Part shown: one piece after another, positions 61,144 to 64,000 of the stretch
Layout of the letters: the number at the start of each line of letters is the position of its first letter
How positions within the stretch are numbered: the first letter of the stretch is position 1
NCBI GenBank assembly: GCA_016713625.1
Contig: JADJOT010000008.1
Coordinates: 434,001-498,000 of the forward strand
DNA from: Candidatus Accumulibacter affinis
GTDB taxonomy: Bacteria; Pseudomonadota; Gammaproteobacteria; Burkholderiales; Rhodocyclaceae
DNA: 64,000 nt
Direction of reading: 5' to 3'
Translations under genes and position numbers: made by a program
Notes under the pieces: model-generated
Seen by the model: the letters and a program-made list of their open reading frames with translations, nothing else
What the model was told of the DNA's origin: nothing
Database searches by the model: none

Positions 61144-62173
61144 ATGAGCAAGCGAGTCGGTCGCAGGCTGCTGGCCTGCGTCATCAGCGGGTTGCTGGCG
61201 GCGGGGACAGCGCCGGCGCAGGCACGGCCGGCGGATCAGGACCTCGCCACAGCCCAGGGCGCGCCGCGAACAAGCCAGTCCTTCCGCCGCACCACCGAGG
61301 AAGCTGCCGCCCTGGCCGGCGGCTTTCCTCAGCAAGGAGCCGCTGGACTTCTACCAGGGCGGCGCGGGCGAGCGCGACGTGCAGGGCCGGATGCACGAAC
61401 AGTTCGCGCGACTGTCGACCAGCAGTCGTAGCCAGCTCGAAAAACTGGCGACGAAGAGTTTCGCGGTCTCCCCGCGTGACGCGCCGCTACGCGGAGGCAT
61501 GGCGTATGCAGTGGTGTGCGCGGCCAGCGGTCCGTGCGACGCGACGGCCATGGCGCCGGAGCCAGGCGGCTTGCCGCCTGACGAGCGGCTGACTCCCGGC
61601 ATCCTGCTCGAGCCGGAAGTCGAACTGCCGCTGCCCAAGGGGGTATCGCTGCGCCCGGTCTACGACAAGGGAATTCGCCTGACCAAGCTGTCGGAGGGAT
61701 TCGTGCCGCGCCTGTACAATGATGCCGCGCGCTATTGCAGCATCGCCTACGGTCACCTGGTCAGGAAAGCGCCTTGCGACGGCAGCGAACCGGCCGCTTT
61801 TCTACGCGGCGTCAGCGAGCCGCAGGGCGAAACACTGCTGGTCGAGGACATGCGCCGCGCGCAACGGGTGGTGACCAGCCTGGTGAAAACGGAGCTCAGC
61901 GATGGCCAGTACGCCGCGCTGTGTGACTTCACCTATAACGTCGGGGCCGGCAACCTGCAGCGGTCGACGCTGTTCAAGGTGGTCAACGCTGGTGAGCACG
62001 ATCGCGTAGCCTACCAGTTGGCACGCTGGAACAAGGCCGGAGGCAAGGAGTATCGCGGCCTGACGACCCGTCGTCAGCGCGAGATCGCGCTGTACTTCGA
62101 GGGTCGGCCGATACCGAAAGCGATGCCCGGCGATCAGGACCTGACGCCGATCGACATTCGCGTCGGGGAGTAG
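61144..62173 (+). pseudogene. GH24 phage-type lysozyme (endolysin) gene with one frameshift
   Basis: A strong AGGAGG precedes ATG 61144; the first frame encodes a signal peptide (LLACVISGLLAAGTAPAQA). Near 61300-61325 the reading frame shifts by one base; the continuing frame reads AFLSKEPLDFYQGG and on into an endolysin domain: LSEGFVPRLYNDAARYCSIAYGH, with Glu, Asp and a Ser in place of the usual Thr of the GH24 triad, then DGQYAALCDFTYNVGAGN and ARWNKAGGKEYRGLTTRR. It cleaves peptidoglycan if functional. It could be intact apart from one sequencing error. The signal peptide makes it unlike most phage endolysins. Confidence 0.7.
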
Positions 62174-62180
62174 GGGACAG

Positions 62181-62208
62181 AGTGGATAGTGGATAGTGGA
62201 TAGTGGAT
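62181..62208 (+). repeat. 7-bp tandem repeat, four copies
   Basis: AGTGGAT occurs four times in a row, 8 bp after the lysozyme stop. The last copy supplies the first two bases of the candidate ATG of the next caspase-like gene. Seven is not a multiple of three, so copy-number changes move spacing or frame. Confidence 0.8.
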
Positions 62209-63297
62209 GGGGATTGGGCGGATGTGGGCTTGGACGGTTTCAGGCGGGCGGTGGCGTGCGGTACTTGCCGGGTGGTTCATTCTGCTGCCGGGTTTTGTTG
62301 CCGGCGAAGTGGCTGCGGCCGAGCGGCGCGTCGCGCTGGTGATCGGCAACGGCGCTTATGCCGGCGCCGAACGTCTCGATACCCCGCGCCAGGATGCGGC
62401 GGACGTCAGCGCAGCGCTCGGCAAGCTCGGTTTCACGCTGATCGCGCCGGCGCCGCGTGACCTCGACCAGCGCGGCATGGAGCAGATGGTAAAGCAGTCG
62501 CCGACGCCAGCCGCGATGCCGACGTCGCTCTTTTCTACTATGCCGGCCACGGCGTCGGGCGCGGCGGCGACAACTGGCTGATCCCGGTGGGGACCGAAAT
62601 CACCGACCCGGCCGATCTGCGCTATCGCGCCGTCAGCCTGCGCTGGGTTGCCGACCGGCTCAAGACCAGCGGCGCCAGGGCGCGCATCCTGATCGTCGAC
62701 GCCTGCCGCAACAACCGCTGCTACGAAGCCGACCGGGGTCCGGGGCAGCGTGGCCTGGAGCGCGTCACGCCACCGAGTGGCACGCTGATCGCCTGCGCCG
62801 CAGCGCCCGGCGAAACCGCGCGCGACAAGCACCCGAACCGGAGCAAGGGGCTGTACACCGGCGAGTTGGTGCAGGCGTTGGCGCAGGAACCCGAAGTCGA
62901 GAGCCGCCAGCTGATCCGCCGCGTCGGCGCCCGCGTCAATCGTCTCAACTCCGGCCAGAACCCTTCGAGCGAGGAGATCGGCTTCTACGCCTCGCTGCCT
63001 CTGGCCGACCCGAAGGTAGTCGCGGACCCGCGAGTGAAAAAGAGCCCGGGGTCGAAATTTTCCCAGATCTCGGCGATTGCTGACCCTCAGTCGCGAAGCG
63101 GGCGGCATCGGTGCCTGCTTAGTGCAAGACCTGGAACGACGAGCAAAAGTAGCAACCGATCTCGCGCGACTCCGCCGCAAACTTGTCCAAGAGGGTTGCA
63201 TGCGGCGGAAATTCGCGCGTCAGCTGCAAGCGCTGGCGAACTCCAATCCGAAATTCCGGGGAACCCAAATCGGGCAGGTGATGGCCGACGAGGATGA
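62207..63297 (+). pseudogene. Caspase-like peptidase (C14) gene with one frameshift
   Basis: The first frame has a signal segment (VLAGWFILLPGFVAGEVAAA) and RRVALVIGNGAYAGAERL, the start of a caspase-like domain. Around 62480-62495 the frame shifts; the other frame carries the catalytic His in ALFYYAGHGVGRGG and Cys in ILIVDACRNNRCYEADRG, then GLYTGELVQALAQEP and SGQNPSSEEIGFYASL. Both catalytic residues are thus present and only a single base change separates it from a full gene. The last part overlaps the convergent gene at 63119-63520, so the true 3' end may lie earlier, near 63100. A peptidase with arginine/lysine specificity is typical of metacaspase-like relatives. Confidence 0.68.
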
Positions 63298-63520
63298 AAC
63301 GATGCGGATACCGACCCTGGACGTCTGCCAGGACCTTGTAGCGCATGAGCGAGACCAGATACATCTCCCCCGGGCGGGGTGCTGGTCCTCCGGTGTCCAA
63401 TAATTCAGCCTCGATGATCAACTGGCGAGGCAGAATGCGTTCTGCGGGTTCGGATTTGTCCTGGTCGCCTGACATGCTGCCCTCCTCGGATCCGGATCGC
63501 TCAATCAAGGCCTGCTTCAT
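63119..63520 (-). CDS. Hypothetical protein
   Basis: The 133-residue product begins at ATG 63520, overlapping the OmpA-domain stop by 4 nt (ATGA); ATG 63475 inside the frame is an alternative. The sequence ILPRQLIIEAELLDTG, MYLVSLMRYKVLADVQ and RFILVGHHLPDLGSP reads as an alpha/beta or beta-rich cytosolic domain with no signal peptide. Family unknown. It ends in the region that overlaps the 3' end of the broken caspase frame. Confidence 0.65.
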   Translation of the reverse strand: MKQALIERSGSEEGSMSGDQDKSEPAERILPRQLIIEAELLDTGGPAPRPGEMYLVSLMRYKVLADVQGRYPHRFILVGHHLPDLGSPEFRIGVRQRLQLTREFPPHATLLDKFAAESREIGCYFCSSFQVLH

Positions 63521-63981
63521 GGCCCAGGTCGCGTCACGGTGATGACCACGCGGCGGTTAAGGGAGCGGTGCGCGTTGGTATCGTTCGCCGCCACAAAGTT
63601 GACGCCGCCACGTCCTTCGGAATGTATACGTCCCTGTGCCACGCCAGCCGCGACAAGCTGCGCTTGCACGCCTGTGGCCCTGAGGGTTGAGGTGGGGCCA
63701 GCCGAGAATTCACTGTCATCGGCGAAACCTTCGACTCGAACGGTTGCGGTTGGCGTGGCGGCAACGTCGGCCGCCGCCAAGGCGACGGTCGCTGCTCCTG
63801 CTGCCGGAACGGTTGCCCCGCCAAGGGGTGCAAGTATGGAGCCGGTCGGAAAATTGTCGATGGTGCGAGCGGAGACAACAACCTTGGACCTTCGCCTGGC
63901 GCTGGTGATTGCGACGTCCTGAGTACTGGCGGTGAGTTGGGTTCGATAGACCAGGTAGTAATTTTCGAAATCCTGAATCAT
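63517..63981 (-). CDS. OmpA-domain protein (start may lie beyond window)
   Basis: From ATG 63981 the product is 154 aa, but the frame is open to the right edge, so the gene may begin outside. The C-terminal half is an OmpA-like peptidoglycan-binding domain: FPTGSILAPLGGATV, TVRVEGFADDSEFSAGP, RATGVQAQLVAAGVAQGRI, and AHRSLNRRVVITVTRPGP, with the Arg of NRRV. The spacer before it is Ala/Val-rich. It is coupled by a 4-nt overlap to the next gene downstream. Confidence 0.75.
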   Translation of the reverse strand: MIQDFENYYLVYRTQLTASTQDVAITSARRRSKVVVSARTIDNFPTGSILAPLGGATVPAAGAATVALAAADVAATPTATVRVEGFADDSEFSAGPTSTLRATGVQAQLVAAGVAQGRIHSEGRGGVNFVAANDTNAHRSLNRRVVITVTRPGP

Positions 63982-64000
63982 TCTGTCCTGCCCGGGACCG

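Overview
The window is high-GC, gene-dense DNA. The gene families suggest a Gram-negative betaproteobacterium, probably of the Rhodocyclales / Candidatus Accumulibacter kind. That is inferred from content (PqiABC, OmpA-type lipoproteins, caspase-like peptidases, STAND/WD40 proteins, EIIA-HPr-EI fusion), not from a marker gene. No rRNA, CRISPR array, transposase or integrase was seen.

Layout: (1) 1-4237, minus strand: a run of three envelope genes (a membrane protein cut by the window edge, a trypsin-like/SleB-hydrolase fusion, a lipoprotein). (2) 4694-17261: a two-armed lipid/capsule locus. KpsS-like, SDR and LtaS-like sulfatase genes are on the plus strand and converge with a 2540-residue reducing polyketide synthase and an alpha-oxoamine synthase on the minus strand. 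A Pro-Arg-His tRNA cluster lies just upstream of the synthase. (3) 17802-24338: small envelope genes, a glyoxalase-fold protein, cardiolipin synthase, MarC, an OmpA lipoprotein, a repeat-rich secreted protein and an FMN reductase. (4) 24679-34469: a plus-strand block of secreted and outer-membrane proteins leading into a tightly overlapping MscS-PqiA-PqiA-PqiB-PqiC operon. (5) 34533-36644: a UvrD/Rep-type helicase. (6) 36989-39722: a P-loop ATPase with an in-frame amber codon, followed by a TPR protein with nearly identical 138-bp repeats. (7) 40922-46412: an unusual operon of a periplasmic binding protein, a methyltransferase, an MFS carrier with a sensor-like extension and an ornithine/alanine-racemase-like enzyme. 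(8) 46409-51872: a TIR protein paired with a STAND NTPase carrying 16 WD40 repeats. (9) 52387-59439: an AmiD-like amidase, an OprB porin and a two-gene PTS. (10) 59454-63981: caspase-like and lysozyme genes broken by frameshifts, REP-like repeats, a PIN-domain remnant, and an OmpA-domain gene pair.

Most promising for new biology: (a) the polyketide synthase / oxoamine synthase / SDR / LtaS-like / KpsS locus, which has the parts for an ACP-derived sphingoid-like lipid, perhaps a capsule anchor; (b) the binding protein / methyltransferase / sensor-MFS / racemase operon; (c) the three-domain TIR plus STAND-WD40 pair, which looks like a conflict or defence module. The frameshifts at 60.6-63.3 kb and the amber codon at 37088 may be real decay or assembly errors and need read-level checking.
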